From the NCBI GenBank assembly GCA_963814975.1, contig CAWFFB010000019.1, positions 1 to 37,441 on the forward strand: a stretch of DNA of 37,441 nt. Reading direction: 5' to 3'. The translations under genes were made by a program, and so were the position numbers. The notes under the pieces are model-generated. The model saw nothing but the letters and a program-made list of their open reading frames with translations. It made no database searches and had not been told where the DNA came from. Shown one piece after another: positions 1-9,297 of the stretch. Position 1 is the first letter of the stretch, and every line of letters starts with the position of its first letter. Source of the stretch: CAVUXJ01 sp963814975 (GTDB lineage: Bacteria; Acidobacteriota; Vicinamibacteria; Vicinamibacterales; CAVVIG01).

Positions 1-1180
1 TCGTGGCCCTGCGCCGTGAACTTGATCGCGTTGCCGATCAGATTGTTAATCAGACGCCCGCGCTGATCGGGATCGACGGTCGAAAACAGGGCCAGCTCGG
101 TCATGCCGATGATGCCGTTCATCGGTGTCCGATCTCGTGGCTCATGTTGGCGAGAAACTCGCTCTTCGCCCGGCTGCCCTCCATGGCCTTGTCGCGTGCC
201 GTCAGCAGCTCGGCATTGCCATCGGAATCGCCCGTGCGGACGTCGACTTCCCGCTCGAGTGCTTCCTGCTGGCCGAGCAGCTGCCGGTCCGGGCGTTGGA
301 TTTCCAGCAGCATCTCGTTGAAGCGGTCGATCAGGATTCCGACTTCGTCCCGGCCGGAATGCTCGACGCGGATGCCGTAGTTCTTATCGCGTGAAACGAC
401 TTGCATCACCTCGGTCAGCCGCAGAACCGGCGCCGAAATCAGCCGCTGCAGCTTCGACGACAGGACGAAGGCCAGGGCAAGCGCACCGAACAGCACGACG
501 ACGATGACGCTGAGGAGACGTCGCAGCCGATCACGGAGGCCGTTCAGATCCGATTCGAGATACACGCCGCCGATCAGTTCTCCGTCGAGGAGAATCGGTC
601 GGACGATCCGAAGCGACTCCCGGTCGAAGGCAAAGCTGCTGCGAGGCGCCCGGAGGAGTTCAGGGTTCACGCGCGCCAAGATCGAGATGCCGACCGTGTC
701 CGGCTGTCGATCGAAGCGGCTGAAGAGGATGCCGTTGCGGAAGATTGCCGCCATCCGCACGTTCTTGTTGACGGCAACCGCCTGGAGCGTTTCGGTGGCA
801 CCTTTCGCGTCGCTGAACGACACCGCGGCTGTGCTGTTGGTCCCGACAACATCGGCCAGCATGCCGATGTCGCGCGTCAGGCTGGTGCGTGCGGTGGTGG
901 TGTCGTAGGCCACGAGCGCCAGGCACGCCAGCAGAAGCGCCATGCTGGTGACCCCCATGATGACCGCGACGACCTTGCGGGCGAGCGAGAGATCCCGCCC
1001 GTACGTTCGGATCCGGGGTGCCAGCGCGGCTATTGACGTGTCCACCCGGTCCCAGCACATCCGGTTGGACGCATGAACGTCGTCCGTGACGTGTGTTGAC
1101 GACCGACCGCTGGATTCTGGAAGGCGCGGTACCTGACACGTAGAAGCATCTACCGAATCGGTCGGAGGCGGCCTGTTCAA
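1..1180 (-). pseudogene. Membrane sensor histidine kinase (CHASE8-HAMP-HisKA), frameshifted, partial
   Basis: Membrane sensor kinase whose 3' end lies beyond the left edge. Reading leftward from 1180, a basic stretch precedes a membrane segment (about residues 68-92), a periplasmic CHASE8-like sensor (LADVVGTNSTAAVSF), a second membrane segment (about 220-240), a HAMP domain, a coiled coil and the phosphoacceptor motif SEFLANMSHEI. The frame breaks near 131, where one G is missing on the + strand; after that the codons continue as RTPMNGIIGMTELAL. That segment then runs straight into NNLIGNAIKFT, the N-box of the ATPase domain, so most of DHp helix 2 and the start of the ATPase domain are absent. 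Such a kinase would not be functional. The start at 1180 is uncertain; a Met about 42 residues in is an alternative. The family call is firm, the ligand unknown. Confidence 0.75.
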
Positions 1181-1266
1181 TACCGGACAGGTTCAATCGC
1201 CAGCTAGAGAAGGTGACACTCCCGGCGGTTCCGCAGCTCTCAGCCGGCGATCCGCGGCATTGGACC

Positions 1267-2557
1267 TCAGGCTGGACCGTCGGTGGCGTGGAAGTGTCGT
1301 CCCCGTGTTTCGGGTCCCAGCCACAGCAGCAGGATCACGAGGGCGCCCGATGCGGCGATACACGCGGCCATCGCCGACGGCAGCGCCAGCCCCCGGTCCT
1401 GCAGCAGGCCGACCAGAGTCGGCGTCAACGACCCGAGTCCAGCGCCGACGTGATACGCGAATCCGGCGCCCGCCGCGCGCGCGACCGTGGGGAATCGCTC
1501 GGTCAGATAGCCGGGGACGACGCCGAAGTTGCCCGCGCCGAAGAACCCCATGGTCAACGCGCCGATCCACAGCAACGCTCCCTGCTGCGTAAAGACGTAG
1601 ATCGGCACGACGAGGATGCCAACGAGCGTCGCCATCGTCGCGGCGCCGCGGCGGCCCAGCGTCCCCTCGGATAATCGACCGAACGCCACTCCGCCGGCGA
1701 TGGCGCCGACGTTGAGCGCGGCGAGAAACGGCAGCGTCGGACGATGCATCTGGGTGAGGAGCGTTGGGTACCAGTAGGTGATCGAGTGATACATGAACAG
1801 AAACGCGCCCATCAGGATCGACGTGTGCACCGTCGTCCACAGGAGATCGGGGCGGAAGAGGCGCACGAGAGACAAGGTGTCGCGCTGGTTGTGCTCCGTC
1901 AGATGGCGCTGCCGCTGAGCCACACCGGGCTTTCCTGCACGCTCCTCATGATGAAGAGCACGAGGAAGGCCGGCAGAATGCCGATCCAGAGCATCACGCG
2001 CCACCCCATCTGGCCGCGATTGACGAGCGGGTAGCCGAACTCGAACACGAGCGACGAGAGCAGGAACCCCATCGAGTAGCCGCTCTGCATCAGGCCCGAC
2101 GCGGTCCCGCGCAGATGAGCGGGCCAGTGTTCGAGCGTCAGCGGCATTCCCGCCGCCCAGACGCCTCCCATGCCGATCCCGAACAGCGCGCGGATCGCGA
2201 ACAACATGCCGTACAACGTCGAGAAACCTCCAAGGAACGAGAAGAGCGAATACCACAGGATCGAGAACATCAGCGGACCCTTACGGCCCCAGCGATCGGC
2301 GGCCGTCCCGGCGCCGATGCCTCCCGCGACGCGGAAGATCAGCGTGATCGTACCGAGGGCGCCCGCGAGCGCCTTATCGACGGTGAAGCTCCGCTGAATG
2401 TCGACCAGCAGGAACGTCAGGATCGTGAAATCGAAGCCGTCGAGCACCCATCCCAGATAGGCGCCCATGAACGCCTTCCACTGGGCCGGCGTGACCTCGC
2501 GGTACCACGCGCCTGCCGGGGGCGTGCGGCCGCGGGGTCGACCGCCATGGCGGTCAT
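1267..2557 (-). pseudogene. MFS transporter, SHS (sialate/carboxylate:H+ symporter)-like, two frameshifts
   Basis: Inner-membrane major facilitator transporter of about 430 residues. The N-terminal signature AYLGWVLDGFDFTILTFLL and the loop DRWGRKGPL match the sialate/lactate:proton symporter branch of MFS, so an organic acid is a plausible substrate; this is family inference. The ATG at 2557 gives an open start, but the frame changes in the G5 run at 2518-2522, after which REVTPAQWKAFMGAYLGW follows. A second break lies near 1910-1925, where QESPVWLS passes into RQRHLTEHNQRD in another frame. The rest reads cleanly to the TGA at 1267 with the last six membrane helices. It lies upstream of, and in the same direction as, the kinase gene but 86 bases away, with no sign of coupling. 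Confidence 0.75.
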
Positions 2558-2695
2558 TGATGGTTCTCTGAGGTATCCCTCAAGCGGGCCGTCCTCTACT
2601 GGCTGCCGACGATCCCATCCCACGCATTCGTGTAAACGTGTCGCCACTCAGCGATGACAACGGTTCAGCGGCGCGCAGTCACCCCGCCGCTGTTC

Positions 2696-3893
2696 TCACC
2701 GCACTGGCGGGATCTGCCTCGTTCCGATGAAGGCGAATTTCTGGATTCGTCTATTGACAGGCTTCAGCGGGGTGACTTCTGCGGTGTACAAGGTTGCCCT
2801 TCGAGTCGACAGACAGATGGTGAAGGGTGCCGAATTGCCCAGGAGCTGAGCCCCACTGTCCGAACGAATCAAGGAACTCCAGTGTCTTGCGGTCGAACAC
2901 CATCACCTGCGCCTGACTCCTGTTCGCGACGTACAGAAACCGCTGCTCGGGATCGGGTGAAAATGCGATGCCGGCGGCCGTCGTCCCGTTCCCGCAGTCC
3001 GGAGCGTGGCATTCCCGCCCGATGAATACCTGCGACACGTACTTGCCATCAACCGTGAACACCTGGACACGCCTGCCGCCCCGGTCGCCGACGTAGACCA
3101 GACCGTCAGTCGAAACCTTCACGGCGTGTACCGGATTCACGAACTGTGGAGGACCTTCAGGGCCTTCATCAGCCGGCGGCGCCGGGTCCTCAGCCGGCGC
3201 GCCACGGCCCTGCGCGCCAACCGGCGGCGGGGGGTCGTCCTTGGGGACATTGCCGAAGGCGCCCCACATCCGCTTGAAGGCGCCCGTGTTCACGTCGAAG
3301 ACGATGATGCGCTTGTTGCCATAACCGTCGGCGACAAAGAGCTCGTCAGTTTTCTGATTCACGAAGACATCCGCCGGCTTCCACAGATTCTGCGTGTCCT
3401 GGTTCGTCTTCTTGTGACCACCACGTCCGATTTGCATCACGAATTTTCCGTCTCGCGTGAACTTGAGGAGCTGATCTTCTTCGCCCTGGCCGCCTATCCA
3501 GACAAATCCTCGTGGGTCCACGTAAATGCCGTGCTCCGACGTGGGCCAGGCATATCCTTGTCCGGGGCCCCCCCACGCTTGCAGGAAGTTGCCCGACGCG
3601 TCGAACTCCAAAACCGGCGGCGCCACGCGGGACTTCTCGTCCGGAGCGAGGGTCATCGGACGCTGAAGGACCCACACGTGATCCTGCGCATCGACCGCCG
3701 AGCTCGAGACGATCCCGAGTATCCACTTGCTCGGAACCTTCAACCAGCCGGGATCAACCTTGAACTTCGGCACCTCGCGGGCGGATGCCGGCCGGGTCTG
3801 AGCAGCCGCGGTTCTCCTCACGGCGACCTGGTCCAGGCCGAGAACGATGCCGACCACACTCGTGACCACGACAGATGTGACAATTCGCTTCAT
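2696..3893 (-). CDS. Secreted NHL-repeat beta-propeller protein, one frameshift near the C-terminus
   Basis: Exported beta-propeller protein of about 399 residues. It has a signal peptide (MKRIVTSVVVTSVVGIVLGL, ending near AAAQ) followed by NHL-type repeats, for example GIYVDPRGFVWIGG, HAVKVSTDGLVYVGD and HHLSVDSKGN. A Pro/Ala-rich insertion (about residues 218-245) separates two propeller halves. The frame breaks at about 2788-2795: the literal frame ends at 2751, but skipping one base restores YTAEVTPLKPVNRRIQKFAF and a natural stop at 2696, the usual ending of this family. GAGAGG sits six bases before the ATG. Such proteins are common in Acidobacteriota and are often labelled peptidyl-amidating-lyase-like; no catalytic function can be assigned. 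Confidence 0.82.
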
Positions 3894-4138
3894 GGCAGCC
3901 TCTCACCTCTTCCACGGCCTCAATTCCACGCCGCCTATTGGAAACGCTCCAGAAACCGGCAGCGGCCAACCTTAGCCCTCGGTACCCCGTCCGTCAAGCG
4001 GGCGACAAATTGAAACTCGGGCCACCAGGTGCGCCCACGGTTCCATATGCGCATGGATGGACAACGATGGGGGCTGCTTTGAGATAACCTATCGTTCCGG
4101 TTCGCTTATCGAACTTCTCTGACAGAGTAGGTCTTTGC

Positions 4139-4615
4139 ATGAGTTGCGCGCCCCGAAGGTACCCCGTGGCTGTTGTTGTCCTGACGTCGGTTCTCGTCGC
4201 CGCTCCCTCGTACGTGCTCTCCAGCCTGGCAGCCGTTTCCGCGCGGGTAAGTCGTCCACTCCCGCAGGGCACCGCTGCCGACACAAGCGCATCAGTGCTG
4301 GACGGCGTGTTCACGTCCGCCCAGGCCTCGCGCGGGCAGGCGCAGTTTGTGCAGACCTGCATGACCTGTCACACCGTCGCCCAGCACACAGGACGGGCGT
4401 TCGCGGTCAAGTGGGCCGGAACCACCCTCGATGAGTTGTTCGAATTGATTTCGACCACGATGCCCGAGATCGAGCCCGGCAGCCTCAAGCCGGAGCAGTA
4501 CACCAGCATCGTCGCCTTCTTCCTCAAAGAGAGCGGCTACCCGGAAGGCCAGCGTGAGCTGCCGTCCGATGCGGCCGCGCTCAAGAAGATACGGGTGGAA
4601 CCGCTCGCCAAGTAG
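4139..4615 (+). CDS. Secreted class I c-type cytochrome
   Basis: Small periplasmic monohaem cytochrome c of 158 residues. An N-terminal hydrophobic stretch (VAVVVLTSVLVAAPSYVL) acts as export signal or anchor. The haem-binding motif CMTCH lies near residues 77-81, preceded by SRGQAQFVQT, typical of cytochrome c domains. A probable axial Met is in STTMPEIEPGSL, and the C-terminal helix is YTSIVAFFLKESGYP. It ends 99 bases before a PQQ dehydrogenase gene on the same strand. Small cytochromes next to quinoprotein dehydrogenases usually accept their electrons, so this is its likely role. The 245 bases upstream (3894-4138) hold the divergent promoters of this gene and the NHL protein; no clear box is visible. 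Confidence 0.85.
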   Translation: MSCAPRRYPVAVVVLTSVLVAAPSYVLSSLAAVSARVSRPLPQGTAADTSASVLDGVFTSAQASRGQAQFVQTCMTCHTVAQHTGRAFAVKWAGTTLDELFELISTTMPEIEPGSLKPEQYTSIVAFFLKESGYPEGQRELPSDAAALKKIRVEPLAK

Positions 4616-4714
4616 CCGCTGTCGGCCGCCGATGTCAGCGAATTCATGATGCTCCAGGTATTGACGGCTTGCAGAAAATGTCCGAGCATCATTCCCATCC
4701 CTCTTGGAGGAAGC

Positions 4715-6862
4715 ATGATGAAGCGATCCCGGTTCGGTTGCGGCGTCCTGGCTTGCGCGGCTCTCCTGCTGGCTCCCGTCCGCGGGCGTCGGCGCAGCTG
4801 ACGGGCGTCGAGAACGGGGAGTGGCGCTACCTCGGGCGGCGACGCCGGGCACACTCGGTCCTCTCCGCTGAACCAGATCAACGCGTCCAACTTCTCCAAG
4901 CTGAAGGTCGCCTGGATCTTCCGGGGCGACAACTTCGGACCGGGCACTCGAGTACACCTCCCGGTCCACGCCGGTCTTCGTCGACGGCGTGCTGTACACG
5001 GTCGTCGGCCAGCGGCGGCAGGTGGTGGCGATCGACGCCGCCACGGGCGAGACGCGCTGGACCTTCCGGGAGCCCGACACGAGCAGGTATTTGCGCTCGC
5101 CGAGGACGGACTTCGGAAAGGGCGTCGCCTACGCGAAGGTGGACGGGCGGGGCGTGATCTACATCTCGACGCCCGGCTTCTTCCTCTGGGCCCTGGACGC
5201 CAGGACGGGGCGGCCGCTGGAGAACTGGGGCACGACGCCCGTCCCGCTGAAGGACTTTCCCCAGGAGCGGGGTCATCGACATGATCCCGGACCTCGTGCG
5301 GGACTGGGGGCCGTGGCTGACGTGGAAGGGCGAGCGCTACGACCCGGACTACGGGCTCCCGAGCAAGCTCGGCGAGATCACGTGCTCGTCGCCGCCGATC
5401 GTGGTCAACGGGGTCGTGGTGGTGCTCGCCGGCCACGAGCCCAGCTACGATCAGACCCGGATCGAGAACGTTCCGGCCGACATTCAGGGCTACGACGCCA
5501 AGACCGGAAAGCACCTCTGGAAGTTCCACGTCATCCCGCGGCCCGGCGAGGTCGGCCACGAGACGTGGGAGAACGACGCCTGGATGTATTCGGGGAACAT
5601 CGCGTCGTGGGCTCCCGCCGTCGGCCGATCCGGAGCGCGGCCTCGTCTACATCGTGACGAACGCCTCGACCTACCAGTTCTACACGGGCCATCGCCCGGG
5701 CCACAACCTGTTCGGCGGCAGCGTCATCGCGCTGGACGTCAAGACGGGCAAGCGGAAGTGGCACTTCCAGGTGCATCACAGCGACCAGTGGAACTACGAC
5801 ATTCCGACCGCGCCCATCCTGATGGATCTCACGGTGAACGGACGGAAGATCCCCGCGCTGATCCAGAACACCAAGCAGGGTCTCATCTTCGCGCTCAATC
5901 GGGAGACCGGCGAGCCGATCTGGCCCATCGAGGAGCGCCCGGTCATGCAGACCGAAGTTCCCGGCAACTACACGGCGCCGACGCAGCCGTACCCGACCCG
6001 GCCGGAACCACTGGATCGGATCGTCTTGAACGGGATCACCGAAGAGTTCGTGCTTGACTACACGCCGGAGCTGAAGCGGCGCGCCATGGAGATCCTGAGC
6101 AAGTTCCGGGTCGGGGGCCTCTATGTGCCGCCGCTCCCGTACCCTCACAAGAACAGCTTCATCAACAACGTCGGCTGCGTGGGTGGGTTGAACATCTACC
6201 ATCCGCCGGTCGCCGATCCCACCACGGGAATCATGTACGCGTCGCACACCCGCAATTGCAGCGCTCCCTCGTTCCTCGTTCCCACGGGCGGAGTGGACGA
6301 GGAGAGGACGGAGTTCGCCGGGAAAGAGCGAGGAGGCCTGGAGAGGACGGGACAGGGTGACCCCCACCACGGGCACGACGGTGGCAGCGTGGAAGCAGGG
6401 CGGCCCAGCCACCGGCCGCCTGCCGCTCATCGACGGCCTGCCGGTCTACAAGCCGCTCTACCAGGGGCTCGCCGCCTACGACATGAATACTGGCGAGAAG
6501 CTCTGGGACCTTCCTGTCGGCCAGACTCCTGCGCCGCATCAGGAACCACCCGCTTCTCAAGGGAGTGGATGTTCCCAATACGGGAGGAACCGGCCACTCC
6601 ATCCAGATGGTCGATGGGCGACCTCCTTGTGCAAACCACCGAGGACCTGAGAGGCGAGGCCGAGGTGAACGCGAACGGCATGCCGCTGCTGCACGCCCGC
6701 GAGAAGCGGACGGGGAAGATCCTCGCGAGCGTCGAGCTCCCGATCCCCGGCCAGTACGGCATGATGACCTTCATGCACGAAGGCAAGCAGTACATCCTGG
6801 TGCAGGCAGGCAGCGCGCGGCGCGAGCAGCCGGGCTCTCTGGTGGCGCTGACGTTACCGTAG
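4715..6862 (+). pseudogene. PQQ-dependent (quinoprotein) dehydrogenase, many frameshifts
   Basis: Periplasmic PQQ-dependent alcohol/glucose-type dehydrogenase, about 710 residues when the frames are joined. GGAGG precedes the tandem ATG at 4715/4718; the signal peptide would end at ASAQ. Eight-bladed propeller features appear in order: QINASNFSKLKVAWIF, ALDAATGETRW-like repeats, HVIPRPGEVGHETWEND, KRKWHFQVHHSDQWNYDIPT, LDYTPELKRRAMEIL and MTFMHEGKQYILVQAG. At least eight frame changes are needed, near 4780, 4855 (extra G), 4950, 5268, 5628, 6355, 6540 and 6610. Conservation resumes in full after each. It is homologous to the intact gene at 27092-29125. As written it cannot make a protein; sequencing error and recent inactivation cannot be told apart here. 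The upstream cytochrome is the likely partner. Confidence 0.8.
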
Positions 6863-6887
6863 ACCCGCGTCGAATCCCCATCGGCTG

Positions 6888-6909
6888 GCCCGGGAGATTC
6901 CTCCCGGGC
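6888..6909. terminator. Bidirectional hairpin terminator between convergent genes
   Basis: A perfect 9-bp stem (GCCCGGGAG / CTCCCGGGC) with loop ATTC lies between the PQQ dehydrogenase stop (6862) and the hybrid kinase stop (6979), which converge. There is no clear U-tract on either side, so it may be a hairpin-only or mRNA-protecting element. Confidence 0.6.
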
Positions 6910-6978
6910 TCGCCTCTGTCCGTGCGCGCCCGTTGTCGCGCGCAGCCATCCCGACCGATTCGCGATCCGGCCGGAGGA

Positions 6979-8963
6979 TCATCGATCCAACGTCGCGCGC
7001 ACGTGTCGCAGAAAGTCCGCGGCCGTGAACGGCTTTTGAACGAACGGGAGGCCATGGCCGAGTCCTGCCTGATGTGCGGCGGATTGCTCGGTGTAGCCGG
7101 ACATGTACAGCACCTTCAACGACGGTGCCTGCATTTGCAGCCGGCGCAACAGCTCGGGTCCGCCAAAGCCGGGCATGATCACGTCAGTAATCACCAGGTC
7201 GATCGACGTTCCATGTTGAGCGAAGGTTTTCTCGGCATCGTCGCCGTTTGCCGCTTCCAGCACCCGATAGCCGGCGTTCTCGAGGATGCGGCGCGAGAGC
7301 CGGCGGACGCCGGCTTCGTCCTCCACGAGCAGCACTGTTTCGGACGCGCGCGTGACTGGAACGGCCACCGCCGGGCCGGGCGCCGGAAAGGCGGCGCTTG
7401 GATCGGCCCGAGGCAGGTAGACCTTGAACGTCGTTCCCAGTCCGATCTCGCTGTACACCCAGATGTATCCCTTGCTCTGCTTGACGATGCCGTAGGTCGT
7501 TGACAGGCCGAGGCCGGTGCCTTTCCCGGTTTCCTTGGTCGTGAAGAACGGCTCAAACAGGCGTCCCATGGTGTCCTTGGTCATCCCGCTCCCGGTGTCG
7601 GTGATGGCGAGCATCACATAGCGCCCCTTCGCGATCGCCTCCTTGTGGAAGGAAGAGTTCTCGAGCTCGGTGTCCGCCGTTTCAATCGTCACGCTCCCGC
7701 CATCGGGCATGGCGTCTCTGGCGTTGACCACGAGGTTCATGACAACCTGCTCCAGCTGGCCGCGATCCGCCAGCGCGGGCGACAGGGCAGAGCCGAGTCT
7801 CAGCGTGACCTTGATGTGCTCGCCGATCAACCGGCCGAGCATGTCGGTGATGTCGGTGATCAGCCCGTTGACATCAAGAGCCGCGGGGTGCAGCGTCTGC
7901 TGACGGCTGAACGCGAGCAGTTGTTTCGTGAGCCCGGCGGCCCGCCTCGCCGCCTTGATGATCTCGCCGAGATCCTTCCCGTGCTTGTCAGCCACCATCG
8001 CATCGGCCGTCACGAGCTCCGCGAATCCGAGAATGACCGTCAGCAGGTTGTTGAAATCGTGGGCGACGCCCGATGCCAGCCGCCCGATCGCGTCCATCTT
8101 GTTCGCCTGTCGGACCTGCCCCTCGAGCAACTTCCCTTCGGTGACGTCCTCGGCCAGGCCGGCGAAGCGATAGATGTCGCCGACGTCGTTGTAGATGGGA
8201 AATCCGCGCGACCGGATCGAGCGCCCGCTGCCGTCCGGGCGGACGATCCGGTATTCGACATCGAAGGGGACGATCGTGCCGAGCGGTGCCATCTCCCCAA
8301 GGGCGCGCTCCCTGTCCTCGGGATGTATGGCGTCGTCCCACGAGCGGGGATTGTCGTACAGGCCACGGCAACTCCGCCCGAAGATGCTCTCGTACGCAGG
8401 GCTCACATAGAACATCTTGGTCATCTGCGGGTCGGTGAGAAAGAAGACCTCGCGGATCGCTTCCGCGAGCTGGCGAAAGCGTGACTCGCTTTCGACCAGT
8501 TCGGCCATGTGCGAGCCCACCTCGCCTTCGAGCTGCTGGCTGTACTGGTTTTGATAGTCGCCGTAGGCCTTGAGCCGCAGGAGATTCCTCACCCGCACCG
8601 TCAGTTCGGCCCGATCCACGGGCTTGGTGAGAAAGTCCTCTGCGCCGGCGTTCAGTCCCAGCATCCTGTCGTTACGATCCTCCAGGGCCGTGATCATGAT
8701 GATGGGGATGTTCCTGGCGGCGGGGTCGGCCTTGATCGTGCTCGCCACCTGATACCCGTCCATGCCCGGCATCATGACGTCGAGCAGAATGAGGTCGGCG
8801 GATCCGCGGTCACCATCGCGAGCGCCTCTTCGCCGCTGCCGGCGCCTTGGAGAAGGAAGCCTTCCGGCGCGAGCATCATTTCCAGTATCCGTCTATTGTG
8901 GCGTTCGTCGTCCACGATCAGGACGCGTGGGGGCGCGGCCGGGGTGTCGGGAATCGGCTTCAT
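6979..8963 (-). CDS. Soluble hybrid histidine kinase REC-PAS-HisKA-HATPase-REC, one frameshift
   Basis: Cytosolic hybrid kinase of about 661 residues with no membrane segment. The N-terminal receiver (about 13-125, VLIVDDE to FLTKPVDRAEL) is followed by a coiled linker (about 130-160), PAS (about 160-280, ending GLAEDVTEGK), a phosphoacceptor helix with AHDFNNLLTVILGF (His near 303), an ATPase domain (VVMNLVVNARDAMP and GKGTGLGLS) and a C-terminal receiver (about 540-658, VITDVIMPGFGG, FVQKPF). The frame breaks at about 8796-8800, where one G of a PPDL-type codon run is missing; 8963-8800 supplies the first half of the receiver. It closely resembles 23380-25383 throughout. No Shine-Dalgarno is evident before 8963. 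The receiver-first layout implies it is itself controlled by another kinase. Confidence 0.88.
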
Positions 8964-9297
8964 CGGGGGCGTGTCAGTCAGCCGACCAGCGCGGCTGCAC
9001 CCAATGCGCCGATGTGCGCAGCCGGCCCCGCGGCCGGATATTCGGCCGGAGGCGCAAATCGACGGTTGCAGTCAGGTGCACACACCTTTCGAAAAGTGGG
9101 CCGACGCAAGGCACGACGGGCTTGTTCCCGTGCGTCGACTTGCCCTCTTACGCTACGCCGATCCTGAGTCGCGGGCTGTGCCGTATTGCACATCTCGCTG
9201 AGGGACTGAGGGACGTTGTCGAGGGATTGGGAGGGAACGTGCAGCGTGATGGGTGTGGGACGTGCTCCCGGCTGTGACGGAGTGTATGCCGGACGAG
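8964..9297. other. Intergenic gap, no gene seen
   Basis: These 334 bases lie between the start of the hybrid kinase and the 3' end of the GSDH-like gene, both on the minus strand. I find no convincing gene. A GC-rich 6-bp hairpin (CCGGCC / GGCCGG, 9022-9037) is present but has no T-run. The kinase promoter must lie here, yet no recognisable -35/-10 pair stands out. Confidence 0.5.

Noticed and set aside
4715..6862. Several small separate genes
   Set aside because: The pieces are successive parts of one quinoprotein in the correct order, so they are one interrupted gene. The same reasoning applies at 31161-32560 and 33713-35964.
9022..9037. CCGGCC/GGCCGG hairpin as a terminator of the GSDH-like gene
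   Set aside because: It lies about 260 bases beyond that gene's stop, has only a 6-bp stem and no T-run. GC-rich palindromes of this size are expected by chance.
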